Numbered from the stretch's first letter, positions 33,609 to 43,640 are shown. The stretch is DNA of 64,000 nt from Bacillota bacterium (GCA_023423045.1 JAFAGA010000023.1:1-64000); one strand, 5' to 3'. The notes: generated from the sequence alone by a model not told the origin. Made by a program: numbers and translations.

Positions 33609-36600
33609 TCAATAATAGATCTTCAATGTCTTGATCTCAAAGGCGCGGAAACAGAGTTCAAGCTCGCGGGATAACGGGAGGGTCTCTAAGGTCTCCTCCA
33701 GCATATTGGTAACAGCGATTTTCTTCACCTTCCCGGATAAGGACAGCTTTGTATTGGTATAGGTTCCTTCCGCCTCATAGAGCCGGAGAACAAATGCCTT
33801 CTCCTGATCCTGGGCCGGCTTGACCGCCTCTATCATGATATTGTCAGCCTCAACTTTAACCAGGCTTTCTTCTTCATAGCTGCCATTCACAACAATCGGA
33901 CTTATATTAAAGCGGTATGCCGGCTTGATCACCGTTTCCGCCCCAAAACCTCTGTCATGCGGGCAAAAACCATAACTAAAGGTATGAACTCCTTTATCTC
34001 CGTGATAATCCGGTCTGCTGCCACCCTTATGGAGGGTCAGACGAAGCTGCGAATCCTTTGCAGAGATACCGTATTTGCAGTCATTCAAGATCGCTACACC
34101 GTATCGGTTCTCAGACAGATCGGTATACTTATGATTGCACACCTCAAACTTGGCCTTTTCTTCCGGCGTGTTGCGCGATGTCGGCCGTTTAATATAGCCG
34201 AATTGCACCTCATGTCTGGCAAAATCCGTATGGATTGCAGTATCAAAAGCAGTTTTCAGAAGGCGATGTTCCTCCTGCCAGTTCAAGACAGTATCAAACC
34301 TTACTTCAGCACTGTCGGCATAGAATATCATATCCTGGCGCAAGCTGGACTTCGCAGTCAGTTGGTATTCACTTCTGATCCGATACTCCACCGCTCCATC
34401 GGAAACCACCTTCCTCGATAAAAGGACCGCCTCCTCCTTGAATTTGCATTCAATATCAGCGTCGATATCCCAGTTATCCCAATCCCACGGTACATCCTCA
34501 GCCATCAGGAAGGCATTCAGAGAATATCCTTCACCGCGCAGTTCACGATTAACCCGCTTATCCACAAAGGACTCAATGTAACCCTTTTTATCAAAAACAA
34601 CGGTTGCATAAGGTGTATGCAACACATTATCTTTTTCTTCAAATGCCGATACCGCTTCGATGCTTCCGGGAACCAGTTCAAGAACCACGCTGGAAAATGC
34701 AGGTATCTCCACACCCAGAACCGCCAGCCTGGTGTTCCCCTCCAGATCGGTCACTTTCTGCTGCCGGTAATTTCCTTTAACAACATAACCCTCCCGGTAA
34801 TCCAGGTATATCACATCCCTGCGTTCAAAAGAAAGCGTATTCAATACGGATACGGTATTCTCTGAACTCTGAGTCTCAATGAGATCTTCCAGAAGACGAT
34901 TGGATTCTTCAATCACTCTTCCTGTCTCAAGGATGGATTGTTCATGAGCCGACGGAATACAGGTCCCCGGCAGGATGTCATGGAACTGATTCACCAGCAA
35001 ATCGCCCAGCAGGGGCTTTATGAATTCATCCGCAGCTGCAATATCCTTCCTTATGGAAGACCTTACCGTAATATACTCCAGATTTCTTAATGCAATCTCA
35101 GCAAGGCGGTTATTTCGTTTAATTGTATGCTGGTTTGTCAAAGTACCTCTATGCAATTCCAGATACAGCTCTCCGGTATAGGTTGACGGCTCTGCGACCG
35201 AAGCCTCCAACTTTTTCATAAATTCACTCACCGTAATATGACTTGATCTCGGCAGGCCCTCCACATCACCTAAACGGTTAGCCACTTCAATCATCTCAAA
35301 GGTAGGGCCGCCTCCGCCGTCTCCTTCTCCATAGGAGAGAAGGCGCATGTTCGATACATTCTTTTCCTTGATGGAATCCCTGCTATCCTCCAGCACATGG
35401 CGGAACATGTTTTTTGGCTCCGGCCCCGAGTGAGTCTTGTTAAAATGAACAAAGACCTTGGTTCCGTCCAGCCCCTTCCAGTAGAAGGTATCATAAGGGA
35501 AATCTGTGGTATCCCCCCATACAATCTTCGTAGTGAGGAAGTATTTCACTCCGCAGCCCTGCATGATCTGAGGAAGGGATACACTGTATCCGAAGGTATC
35601 CGGCAGCCAGAAGGCATCTGATGTATAACCAAAATGCTCCTGTGTAAATTTTTGTCCCCAAAGGAATTGACGTATCATCATCTCCCCTGAGGGTATATTG
35701 CAATCGCATTCAATCCAAACTCCGCCGTTAGGCTCATATCTTCCTGCCGCAACCGCTTTTCGAATATCCTCGAAGAGGTCCGGATAGTACTCCTGCATCA
35801 GGGCTGTATGGTATGCAGAGCTCTGAATAAACTTATATTCCGGATATTGATCCATTAAGTTCATTTGATTCGAATAGGTTCTGGCACATTTCTTCACGGT
35901 TTCCTTGATGTCCCACAGCCATGCCGTATCCATATGGGAATGTCCAATCAGACCGGCATAGGGTGCTGACGCCGAATTGGCGGAAGCCAGGACTTCCTTC
36001 AGTAATTGATTCACTTCCCGCAGCGAAGCCAGGAAGACATCTTTGTCAACATTCTGAATGTCATAATAGACCACTTCATGTATCTTCTTGAGGGTACGAA
36101 TCAGTTCGGCACGACGGAAGCTTTCCGCTCCCAGGCCTTCTGCCATCTGGTTTACAATCATCAGATTGCAGTATACATCACAGATAAACTCATTTTTGAG
36201 GCAGATATCCACACTGTGATAGGTGATTTTAAAGTCATCCCTCGGATCTGTTTGAAACGGCCTGGTTCCCATCACATAGTGGTGTGCATAGTACTCCATT
36301 GCAATCTCAATGTGTTCCCCTTTTACCGCTGCCTTTTTAAGCAGATCGCAATAGTGATTGCCGTGGCCGAATTCATTTACCTTCGTTCCGAAATTACCAT
36401 AGGGCTTTTTATTCACCCACAGGAGTCCTTCATAGGCATCAATCTTCGGATAGATAAACAGGTCCTTTCCCTCACTTTCCGGGGGAACTGTGTAATCACC
36501 CATAAACCAGCAGTAGATTCCTTCACCGCTCCAGGAATCTCCTTCCCTGCAGGGCACAAAATTCGATGCTTCCGGCACCTCATGATATCGTCCATCCGTC

Positions 36601-36713
36601 GGATATGCCATCATAGTGACCTCATCGACTTTGTCAAACATCATTTGTTCCAGCGTCAATTCAAATCTCCTTAACTTACCTAGCATTACCTCTGTTTGCT
36701 TTTCTGTTAGCAT
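33609..36713 (-). CDS. Alpha-mannosidase, GH38
   Basis: 1034-residue GH38 alpha-mannosidase with all domains: an N-terminal beta domain (about 1-240), a catalytic barrel with zinc ligands His260 and Asp262 in GHSHMDTAWLWD and nucleophile Asp372 in FWLPDTFGYS, a three-helix region with NQFHDILPGTCIP, and a C-terminal beta supersandwich. No signal peptide, so cytoplasmic. It removes alpha-linked mannose from imported glycans. RBS GAGGAGATTTCT at the ATG. It has its own promoter with a palindromic spacer, suggesting co-regulation with the importer operon. Confidence 0.95.
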   Translation of the reverse strand: MLTEKQTEVMLGKLRRFELTLEQMMFDKVDEVTMMAYPTDGRYHEVPEASNFVPCREGDSWSGEGIYCWFMGDYTVPPESEGKDLFIYPKIDAYEGLLWVNKKPYGNFGTKVNEFGHGNHYCDLLKKAAVKGEHIEIAMEYYAHHYVMGTRPFQTDPRDDFKITYHSVDICLKNEFICDVYCNLMIVNQMAEGLGAESFRRAELIRTLKKIHEVVYYDIQNVDKDVFLASLREVNQLLKEVLASANSASAPYAGLIGHSHMDTAWLWDIKETVKKCARTYSNQMNLMDQYPEYKFIQSSAYHTALMQEYYPDLFEDIRKAVAAGRYEPNGGVWIECDCNIPSGEMMIRQFLWGQKFTQEHFGYTSDAFWLPDTFGYSVSLPQIMQGCGVKYFLTTKIVWGDTTDFPYDTFYWKGLDGTKVFVHFNKTHSGPEPKNMFRHVLEDSRDSIKEKNVSNMRLLSYGEGDGGGGPTFEMIEVANRLGDVEGLPRSSHITVSEFMKKLEASVAEPSTYTGELYLELHRGTLTNQHTIKRNNRLAEIALRNLEYITVRSSIRKDIAAADEFIKPLLGDLLVNQFHDILPGTCIPSAHEQSILETGRVIEESNRLLEDLIETQSSENTVSVLNTLSFERRDVIYLDYREGYVVKGNYRQQKVTDLEGNTRLAVLGVEIPAFSSVVLELVPGSIEAVSAFEEKDNVLHTPYATVVFDKKGYIESFVDKRVNRELRGEGYSLNAFLMAEDVPWDWDNWDIDADIECKFKEEAVLLSRKVVSDGAVEYRIRSEYQLTAKSSLRQDMIFYADSAEVRFDTVLNWQEEHRLLKTAFDTAIHTDFARHEVQFGYIKRPTSRNTPEEKAKFEVCNHKYTDLSENRYGVAILNDCKYGISAKDSQLRLTLHKGGSRPDYHGDKGVHTFSYGFCPHDRGFGAETVIKPAYRFNISPIVVNGSYEEESLVKVEADNIMIEAVKPAQDQEKAFVLRLYEAEGTYTNTKLSLSGKVKKIAVTNMLEETLETLPLSRELELCFRAFEIKTLKIYY

Positions 36714-36774
36714 AGAAATCTCCTCTTATTTATATTAAAATCCATTATCTATTATGTCCACTAATATTATGTTT

Positions 36775-36804
36775 ATTATATATTAAATATATTTAATATG
36801 TCAA
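36775..36804 (-). promoter_or_regulatory. Alpha-mannosidase promoter with palindromic operator
   Basis: On the minus strand, perfect -35 TTGACA (36799-36804), 18-base spacer, perfect -10 TATAAT (36775-36780). The spacer is almost entirely a 20-base perfect palindrome (36780-36799, half-site ATATTAAATA), whose centre matches that of the importer operator. The -35 box overlaps the stop codon of the upstream CPBP gene. Confidence 0.75.
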
Positions 36805-37652
36805 CAGTGAATGCCACCTATTTCTTTCCACAGCCTCAATCGAAGGAAAATCAACGCACTTGTTCCTGCGCCAATCACCGTCATGACAGTGTAACCCGCC
36901 ATTGTTTCGGGAAATAGCGTGACAACAACCACACTGGCATTGATCATTATATGAACTAGGATGGATGCGTAAATCGAACGGTATTTGCGATTGAGAAGCC
37001 CCAGCAAAAAGCCTGTGACCGCTGCATAAATGCCTTGAATTATATTTCCGTGGTAGATACCAAAGAACAGAGCCTGCAACAAATTGGCCCCCACATAGGG
37101 AAGCACCTTTCTTGCTCTGAAAAGAATCACTCCGCGAAAGATCAATTCCTCCGAAACAGGAGCTATGACCGTCGTGTAAATAAACACCAGAAGAATATTT
37201 GCACCAAATATCCCCCTCATGGTCTCTCCGTAATTCTCAAATTGCTCCGGGAATGCAGGCCGGACCAGATTCATTACTCCGGAGAAGAAAAGTTGGCAGC
37301 CAATCCCCAGCATCACAAATTGATAGAGGTTTTTCAGAGAGGCCACCGAGACCAAGGGTCTCTTCTCATAACCGGCAGTATCACGCTGATACCAAAAATA
37401 AAAGATAATACCGCAGATTAAAACCGCGGCAACCGATATGAGATAAGCCATCTCCCGGGACATCAGCCTCTCCGCTGCCTGTGACAGCTTTTCAGCATCT
37501 CTTAATTGTCCTGCTCCTTGCGTAATCCCGATCCGAACAGCAACCATTCCCTGAAATATAATCTGGAACACCGATACCGTTATAAGCATTATTGTTTCGG
37601 CAGCCAGAAACGGTGTAATGACCAGCCATAGATAGCGTAGTAATTTCTTCAA
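36801..37652 (-). CDS. CPBP family intramembrane glutamic endopeptidase
   Basis: 283 residues, about eight membrane helices. Motif 1 is EELIFRGVILFRAR (Glu168-Glu169...Arg173), motif 2 has His in FFGIYHGNIIQGIYA, motif 3 has His/Asn in VHIMINASVVVV, the catalytic set of type II CAAX protease / bacteriocin self-immunity proteins. The start is a TTG at 37652 with a GGAAGGG RBS. The substrate is unknown; members act in prenyl-protein-like processing, bacteriocin immunity or regulated proteolysis. No bacteriocin gene is nearby. Confidence 0.88.
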   Translation of the reverse strand: MKKLLRYLWLVITPFLAAETIMLITVSVFQIIFQGMVAVRIGITQGAGQLRDAEKLSQAAERLMSREMAYLISVAAVLICGIIFYFWYQRDTAGYEKRPLVSVASLKNLYQFVMLGIGCQLFFSGVMNLVRPAFPEQFENYGETMRGIFGANILLVFIYTTVIAPVSEELIFRGVILFRARKVLPYVGANLLQALFFGIYHGNIIQGIYAAVTGFLLGLLNRKYRSIYASILVHIMINASVVVVTLFPETMAGYTVMTVIGAGTSALIFLRLRLWKEIGGIHC

Positions 37653-37736
37653 TTTTAGCCCTTCCTTTTTCCGATAATTAAGTTCATTCTAGCACCTTTC
37701 TTAAAGCCTGCCAACCTAAAATTCACCGGGTAAATA

Positions 37737-37779
37737 ATAGAAAGGGAACTAGTGATCCATCCCCTAATTCCCTTTCTAT
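37737..37779 (-). terminator. Terminator of cellobiose phosphorylase gene
   Basis: A 12-bp stem ATAGAAAGGGAA/TTCCCTTTCTAT is followed on the minus strand by ATTTACC. It lies about 100 bases after the stop of the GH94 gene. Confidence 0.65.
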
Positions 37780-37879
37780 GTCATAGCTATAAAAATATTC
37801 ACATCAGCTTCTCATTTTGCCGGCCTTTTTACTGCATCCTTTGCCGCATTCTTCACAGCGCGCTACGCAGAAGCCTTAT

Positions 37880-40360
37880 CTAACCAAGCACTACTTCCAC
37901 CTCGTGAAGCAGCTTCCCGGCAGTGAGAGGGGGCTTATTCCCTAAGGGGATCGTATTCCCATTCACTTCTCTGCCGTCCACCGTCATCTTCATAACTCCT
38001 TTGGATACATGATGTGGATTTTTTACCGTGATCCGATACTTGTCTCCTCTGAATTCACGAATCACTGTGTATCCGTCCCATGCCCTGGGGATGGAGGGAT
38101 CCACCTGCAAACCGTCGTAGTCCGGCTTGATTCCCAGAATTGACTGGGCGATGGCTACAAAGTTCCAGGATGCGGTCCCGGTTAACCAGGAATTCTTCGC
38201 TTCACCGTGACGCCTTGCGTCCTTACCTGCCACCATCTGGGAATATACATAGGGCTCCACGCGATGAATCTCGGAGTACTCCTCCGTATAGGCAGGTGCA
38301 ATTCTGGTATAATAATCAAATGCTTTATCTCCTCTGCCCATCTGTGCCTCTGCGATCATAATCCAGGCATTGTTGTGGCAGAAGATACCGGCATTCTCCT
38401 TATATCCCGCCGGATAGGTAGAAATCTCTCCATATTCTACATAATACTTTGTAAATGCAGGATTCTGAAGCACCAGACCATACTTCGTCCCAAGACGCTC
38501 TTCCACAGCGTCCAGGGCCTGGATTGCCTTGCCGTCCGCGACGCCGCAGTTCCCCATAATGCACAAGCCCTGGGATTCGATAAAGATCTTACCCTCTTCA
38601 TTTTCATCACTGCCAACTTTTCTTCCAAAATCATCATAGGCACGAATGAACCAGGAACCATCCCAGCCATCCCTCATAATTACCTCACGCATCTTCCTGG
38701 TCTCTGCCTGAATACGCTCTGCCTCTGCATGATTGCCAATTCTCTTCATTAGAGCACTATATTCCTCGCCTATGTAGCAGAACATTCCGGCAATCATCAC
38801 TGATTCAGCAACTCTTCCATCCTTGCTGGTTGTAGTCTGGAAGGATTCTCCCGGTTCGGTGGAGAAGCAGTTTAGGTTGAGGCAGTCATTCCAGTCGGCA
38901 CGCCCGATCAGCGGAAGGCCATGGGGCCCAAGATTATGAAGCACATGATCCATGGAACGCTTCAGATGATCCGCCAAAGGTGTGCTGGCAGACTCATCAT
39001 TATCAAAGGGGGTCATTACTTCCAGAATGGAGAAATCACCGGTCTCCTTAATATAGGAAGTCACTGCAAGCACCAGCCACAGCGGGTCATCATTAAAATT
39101 ACCGCCGACTTCATCATTTCCCTTCTTCGTTAACGGCTGGTACTGATGATACGCTCCTCCATCCTGGAGCTGGGTGGAAGCCAGATCAATAATTCTCTCT
39201 CTGGCGCGATCCGGAATCTGATGCACAAAGCCAAGGATGTCCTGATTGGAGTCCCGGAAGCCCATCCCCCTGCCGATACCAGATTCAAAGTAAGACGCGC
39301 TTCTGGACAGATTGAAGGTAACCATGCACTGGTATTGGCTCCATATATTTACCTGACGGTTTAATTTCTCATCTGCGGAATCGACATTGTATTTGGATAA
39401 CAGCTGATCCCAGTACGCACCAAGCTCTTCCAGAGCCTTGTCCACTGCCCGGGTATCGGCAAACCTTGCGATCATCTCTTCCGCTTTCTTCTTATTAATT
39501 ATATTCTTACTAATAACATTACCCGTGATGTTATTTTCGAACTTCTCTTCAAAGGCATTCTCAATATACCCCAGGACAAACACATAATCCTTGCTCTCTC
39601 CGGGCTCCAGGCTTACCTCCAGGCAATGGGATGCAATGGGGTGCCAGCCGTCTGCCACAGAATTGCTGCTCTTCCCGGCAAATACCGCCTGAGGGTTCTC
39701 AAAACCATTATAGGTTCCCAGAAAACTCTCCCGGTCAGAATCAAAACCGGCAACGGGAGCATTCACGGAGTAAAAGGCATAATGGTTACGCCTCTCCTTG
39801 TATTCCGTCTTATGATATATGACTGACCCCTTCACCTCAACCTCGCCGGTATTATAGTTTCTCTGGAAATTAGTCATATCATCCTGGGCATTCCATAAAC
39901 ACCACTCAACAAAAGAAAAGAGCTTTATCTGTTTTTTTTGATCCGATGTGTTCCTTACCACCATCTTATGAACCTCTGCATTGGTATCCATTGGTACAAA
40001 GAAAGTTACCTCTGTTTCAACGCCTCCCCTGGCTCCGGTAATCTTCGTATACCCCATACCATGCCTGCATTCATACCTCTCAAGCTCCTTCTTAACAGGA
40101 GCCCAGGCCGGTGACCACACATCGCCGCCGTCATTGATATAATAATAACGTCCGCCGCCCAGATCCAGGGGCACATTATTGTAACGGTAGCGCGTGATTC
40201 TTCTCAGCTTGGCATCCTTATAGAAGCAGTATCCCCCTCCCGTATTGGATATCAGGGAAAAGAATGCTTCCGACCCTAAATAGTTAATCCACGGATAAGG
40301 AGTCGTAGGTGTGGTAATCACGTACTCCTTCCTGGGATCATCAAAATATCCGTATTGCAT
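37880..40360 (-). CDS. cbp: Cellobiose phosphorylase, GH94
   Basis: 826 residues, close to clostridial cellobiose phosphorylases (about 810). It phosphorolyses cytosolic cellobiose to glucose 1-phosphate and glucose, saving ATP. The catalytic acid lies in GRADWNDCLNLNCFST (about 487-500), followed by QTTTSKDGRVAESVMIAGMF and IESQGLCIMGNCGVADGKA; the N-terminal MQYGYFDDPRKEYVITTPTTPYPWINYLG is typical of the family. RBS AAGGAGGATATTCT. Monocistronic, with its own promoter and terminator. Other GH94 specificities (chitobiose, laminaribiose, cellodextrin) are less likely, since those differ in length or in these motifs. Confidence 0.9.
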   Translation of the reverse strand: MQYGYFDDPRKEYVITTPTTPYPWINYLGSEAFFSLISNTGGGYCFYKDAKLRRITRYRYNNVPLDLGGGRYYYINDGGDVWSPAWAPVKKELERYECRHGMGYTKITGARGGVETEVTFFVPMDTNAEVHKMVVRNTSDQKKQIKLFSFVEWCLWNAQDDMTNFQRNYNTGEVEVKGSVIYHKTEYKERRNHYAFYSVNAPVAGFDSDRESFLGTYNGFENPQAVFAGKSSNSVADGWHPIASHCLEVSLEPGESKDYVFVLGYIENAFEEKFENNITGNVISKNIINKKKAEEMIARFADTRAVDKALEELGAYWDQLLSKYNVDSADEKLNRQVNIWSQYQCMVTFNLSRSASYFESGIGRGMGFRDSNQDILGFVHQIPDRARERIIDLASTQLQDGGAYHQYQPLTKKGNDEVGGNFNDDPLWLVLAVTSYIKETGDFSILEVMTPFDNDESASTPLADHLKRSMDHVLHNLGPHGLPLIGRADWNDCLNLNCFSTEPGESFQTTTSKDGRVAESVMIAGMFCYIGEEYSALMKRIGNHAEAERIQAETRKMREVIMRDGWDGSWFIRAYDDFGRKVGSDENEEGKIFIESQGLCIMGNCGVADGKAIQALDAVEERLGTKYGLVLQNPAFTKYYVEYGEISTYPAGYKENAGIFCHNNAWIMIAEAQMGRGDKAFDYYTRIAPAYTEEYSEIHRVEPYVYSQMVAGKDARRHGEAKNSWLTGTASWNFVAIAQSILGIKPDYDGLQVDPSIPRAWDGYTVIREFRGDKYRITVKNPHHVSKGVMKMTVDGREVNGNTIPLGNKPPLTAGKLLHEVEVVLG

Positions 40361-40400
40361 AGAATATCCTCCTTATTATTATTTGTACTCTCCAACTACC

Positions 40401-40429
40401 ATTATATTACACCCTCCCCTCCATTTCAA
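40401..40429 (-). promoter_or_regulatory. Cellobiose phosphorylase promoter
   Basis: On the minus strand, -35 TTGAAA (40424-40429), 17-base spacer, perfect -10 TATAAT (40401-40406). Confidence 0.75.
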
Positions 40430-40577
40430 CTGCATCCAATTGCATTATTTAAGAGATATTTTATAATAAATTTCTTTTTTTCCCTCTATAAATGTGATAC
40501 ACTATTATAAATTAGAAAATGTCTGTAAACTGACAGTAAGAACAATATTCAGCAAGATATAAAGCGAGGTTTTTAAC

Positions 40578-41279
40578 ATGCCCAAAGAAACAAAACTGGC
40601 TGAGGATGCGGCAATTTACCAGCCCAGACAGAGATTAACAGAGAAGCAAAAACTGAAGGATATGTCAAATCAGGAGAAGATGTCTTACCTATGGGAATAT
40701 TATCGTATTCATGCCCTGGCCGCAGTTGCGGCAATAGCGCTTGTCTCCTATTTTATCTATGAATTTGTAACCCCTGACATCGAGACCCAGTTCTATGCGG
40801 CCATCCTTGACAGCACTATCAGTGAGGATGTTTGGGGTGAATATAATACCAAGTTTGAAGAATATCTGGAATTGAATCCGGAACTCGAGGATGTACAGCT
40901 GAATTCTTCCTTCTATATGAACAGCGGCGGCGAGTATGCCATGAACATGGTACAAGTATTGGCCACCCGCGTTGCTGCCGGTGAGATTGATGTATTTATC
41001 GCTCCGGAATCCAGCTTTCAAGGCTATGCTTATTCCGGTTATTTTGACAAATTAACAGATCGCCTTCCAACGGATCTTTATACCAGCCTGGCTGATTATC
41101 GCTTCCAATCTGACACAGAGGAAGAACCTGAACAAAGCGTGTATGGGATCTATTTGACCGACACCAAACTGTTTTCAGAACACGCGGTTAATTCCGATCC
41201 TTACGTACTCGGAATTATTGCCAATTCCGGTCACAAGGATAATGCGGTGGAATTCTTGCGCATGCTGTTTAGTGAATAA
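40578..41279 (+). CDS. Conserved hypothetical membrane-anchored protein
   Basis: 233 residues. The N-terminal cytoplasmic segment of about 45 residues is rich in Lys, Glu and Gln; one membrane helix follows at about 47-66 (HALAAVAAIALVSYFIYEFV), then about 165 extracytoplasmic residues. The outer part contains EIDVFIAPESSFQGYAYSGYFDKL and YVLGIIANSGHKDNAVEFLRMLF, suggestive of a solute-binding-like fold. I do not recognise the function. RBS GAGG, 8 bases before the ATG. It is divergent from the cellobiose phosphorylase gene and convergent with asd. Confidence 0.8.
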   Translation: MPKETKLAEDAAIYQPRQRLTEKQKLKDMSNQEKMSYLWEYYRIHALAAVAAIALVSYFIYEFVTPDIETQFYAAILDSTISEDVWGEYNTKFEEYLELNPELEDVQLNSSFYMNSGGEYAMNMVQVLATRVAAGEIDVFIAPESSFQGYAYSGYFDKLTDRLPTDLYTSLADYRFQSDTEEEPEQSVYGIYLTDTKLFSEHAVNSDPYVLGIIANSGHKDNAVEFLRMLFSE

Positions 41280-41307
41280 TCTTTCCATAGATAATAAAAA
41301 CTCTCAT

Positions 41308-41340
41308 CAATAAAAAGTACGCTCTGCGTACTTTTTATTG
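41308..41340. terminator. Bidirectional terminator
   Basis: A perfect 15-bp stem CAATAAAAAGTACGC/GCGTACTTTTTATTG with a 3-base loop gives U-rich 3' arms on both strands. It lies 29 bases past the stop of the gene ending at 41279. Confidence 0.85.
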
Positions 41341-41353
41341 ATTTATAAAACTC

Positions 41354-41397
41354 GCAAAAACAGCCAGCCGCTCTGAAGAACGGTTGGCTGTTTTTGC
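41354..41397. terminator. asd terminator, probably bidirectional
   Basis: A 17-bp stem (41354-41370 with 41381-41397, one G-U pair) with core CAGCCAGCCG/CGGTTGGCTG and A5/T5 flanks terminates in both directions between two convergent genes. Confidence 0.88.
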
Positions 41398-41436
41398 AAG
41401 CATTGACCTATTTATTAATTTCCTGTCACAACTTCC

Positions 41437-42519
41437 TTACTTCTCCGTGATATATCCCTGTGCTTTCAGCAGCTCCGCGATCAGAACCGCGCCGCCGGCC
41501 GCACCGCGAACGGTATTATGGGATAATCCCACAAATTTATAATCAAATACCTTATCTTCACGCAGCCTTCCAAAGCATACGCCCATACCGTTCTCATAAT
41601 CACGGTCCAGCTTTGCCTGAGGGCGGTTATCCTCCTCAAAATACTTGATAAACTGCTTCGGTGCGCTGGGCAATTCCAGTTCCTGAGGGATCCCTCTGAA
41701 TTCCGCCCAGGCCTTTAATATCTCTTCCTTCGTGGGCTTATTTTCAAAATTCACAAACACCGCTGCCGTATGTCCGTCCGTTACAGGAACACGGATGCAC
41801 TGGGTGGTAATCACCGGACCTTCCGCCTTCACAATCTGTCCGTCCACTACGCTGCCCCAGATACGCAGGGGCTCCTGCTCACTTTTTTCCTCTTCTCCGC
41901 CAATATAGGGAATTACATTATCCACCATCTCCGGCCAATCCGCAAAGTTCTTGCCTGCTCCGGAAATCGCCTGATAGGTCGTCGCCACCACCAGCTTGAG
42001 TCCGAATTGACGCAGCGCATGGAGAGCGGGAGCATAGCTTTGGATGGAGCAATTCGGCTTCACAACAATAAAGCCTCTCTTCGTCCCGAGACGTTCCTTC
42101 TGAGCCGCGATCGCTTCCAGATGCTCCGGATTCATCTCCGGAACCACCATCGGAACATCAGGAGTCCATCTGTGGGCACTATTATTGGACACTACCGGGG
42201 TTTCCGCCTTGGCATACGCTTCTTCTATAGCCTTAATCTCATCCTTGGTCATATCCACTGCGCTAAAGACAAAATCAACACCTGCGCTTACCTCTGCAAC
42301 CTCATTCACGTTCTTTACAACTAATTTCTTCACGCTCTCAGGCATCGGCGTCTGCATCTTCCAACGATCTCCGACCGCTTCTTCATATGTCTTTCCGGCG
42401 CTTCTGGGGCTTGCAGCCACCGTAACCACCTCAAACCAGGGATGGTTCTCCAGCAGGGAAATAAAGCGCTGCCCAACCATACCGGTTCCTCCAAGGATAC
42501 CTACCTTTAGTCTGCCCAT
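41437..42519 (-). CDS. asd: Aspartate-semialdehyde dehydrogenase
   Basis: 360 residues of the archaeal/fungal-type ASADH subgroup. It reduces beta-aspartyl phosphate to aspartate semialdehyde for lysine, threonine, methionine and diaminopimelate synthesis. NADP-binding GILGGTGMVGQRFI at the N-terminus, catalytic Cys in VVKPNCSIQSYAPAL, and TTYQAISGAG. RBS GGGAGGAATTATAG. Transcribed alone from the promoter at 42576-42603; no lysine riboswitch is seen. Confidence 0.96.
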   Translation of the reverse strand: MGRLKVGILGGTGMVGQRFISLLENHPWFEVVTVAASPRSAGKTYEEAVGDRWKMQTPMPESVKKLVVKNVNEVAEVSAGVDFVFSAVDMTKDEIKAIEEAYAKAETPVVSNNSAHRWTPDVPMVVPEMNPEHLEAIAAQKERLGTKRGFIVVKPNCSIQSYAPALHALRQFGLKLVVATTYQAISGAGKNFADWPEMVDNVIPYIGGEEEKSEQEPLRIWGSVVDGQIVKAEGPVITTQCIRVPVTDGHTAAVFVNFENKPTKEEILKAWAEFRGIPQELELPSAPKQFIKYFEEDNRPQAKLDRDYENGMGVCFGRLREDKVFDYKFVGLSHNTVRGAAGGAVLIAELLKAQGYITEK

Positions 42520-42575
42520 TCTATAATTCCTCCCTTTGTTCTTCTACGGCATACATCTGTCTTTGTTGTAAATAT

Positions 42576-42603
42576 ACTATATACCAATTCTCAAAAAAAT
42601 CAA
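42576..42603 (-). promoter_or_regulatory. asd promoter
   Basis: On the minus strand, -35 TTGATT (42598-42603), 16-base spacer, -10 TATAGT (42576-42581). Confidence 0.6.
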
Positions 42604-42647
42604 CACTTTTTTGCAGAATTTTAAAGATTTTGTTACTATTATATAAG

Positions 42648-43640
42648 TTAATTATCCATTGGTTCATTTGTTTGGTTATTTTTTTCATACTCCTCCAGTA
42701 ATCTCCGGAGATCATCCATGGTTTCAATTTCATTCACCCTGTTCCTCAGCCTGGCAGAGCCGGGATAGCCCGTAGTATACCACGCAACATGCTTGCGCAT
42801 TTCCCGGATACCGATGAATTCCCCCTTATATTGTGCCGACATTTGGGCATGGCGAAGGATCATCGCCCGGACTTCTTCGAACTCAGGTCTGGGGAGAAGA
42901 ACTCCCTGCTCCAGATAGGCCTTAATCCGGGCAAACAGCCAGGGATTCCCACGGGTTCCCCTCGCAATCATAAGTCCGTCACAGCCGGTCTGCCGGAGCA
43001 TATCTTCTGCATCCTTGGGAGAAAATATATCTCCGCTTCCAATGACAGGGATCGACACCGCTTCCTTAACCTGGCGGATAATCTCCCAATCCGCCTTGCC
43101 GCTATAATACTGCTCCCTGGTTCTTGCATGGACAGCAATCGCCGCGGCTCCGTTCTCCTCTGCAATCTTTGCCACCTCCACCGCATTGCAGTCACCGTGG
43201 TGAAAACCCTTGCGTATCTTTACCGTCACCGGCTTGCTATAGCCCTCCGCAACCTTACGGACAATCTCGCCGATCAGCTCCGGCTTCTTCATCAGCGCAG
43301 ACCCCTCTCCGTTATTCACCACCTTGGGAACAGGGCATCCCATATTGATATCCAGAATATCGAAATTACGATGTTCCAACCTTCGGGCCGTCTCTCTCAG
43401 TATGTCAGGATCCGCCCCAAAAAGCTGGAGAGCTGCCGGTCTCTCCTCCTCCGCCACTTGAATAAGGTTCTCCGTATTCTTATTATTATACTGGACCCCC
43501 TTTGCACTGACCATTTCCGTATACACAAGATCCACTCCCTGTTCCTTGCATAACACGCGAAAAGGCAGATCCGTCACCCCCGCCATGGGCCCCAGACACA
43601 ATATTCCTTTTAGCTTTACATTACCTATCTGTAAACTCAT
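42648..43640 (-). CDS. dusB: tRNA-dihydrouridine synthase
   Basis: 330-residue FMN-dependent Dus enzyme that reduces uridines in the tRNA D-loop. It has LCLGPMAGVTDLPFRVLCKEQG at the N-terminus, DINMGCPVPKVVNNGEGSALM (conserved Cys acid), KIRKGFHHGDCN, HARTREQYYSGKADWE, and GSGDIFSPKDAEDML for phosphate binding, with a C-terminal helical domain. RBS GGAGAAAACAGA. In clostridia dusB often lies downstream of coaX, as here. Confidence 0.94.
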   Translation of the reverse strand: MSLQIGNVKLKGILCLGPMAGVTDLPFRVLCKEQGVDLVYTEMVSAKGVQYNNKNTENLIQVAEEERPAALQLFGADPDILRETARRLEHRNFDILDINMGCPVPKVVNNGEGSALMKKPELIGEIVRKVAEGYSKPVTVKIRKGFHHGDCNAVEVAKIAEENGAAAIAVHARTREQYYSGKADWEIIRQVKEAVSIPVIGSGDIFSPKDAEDMLRQTGCDGLMIARGTRGNPWLFARIKAYLEQGVLLPRPEFEEVRAMILRHAQMSAQYKGEFIGIREMRKHVAWYTTGYPGSARLRNRVNEIETMDDLRRLLEEYEKNNQTNEPMDN

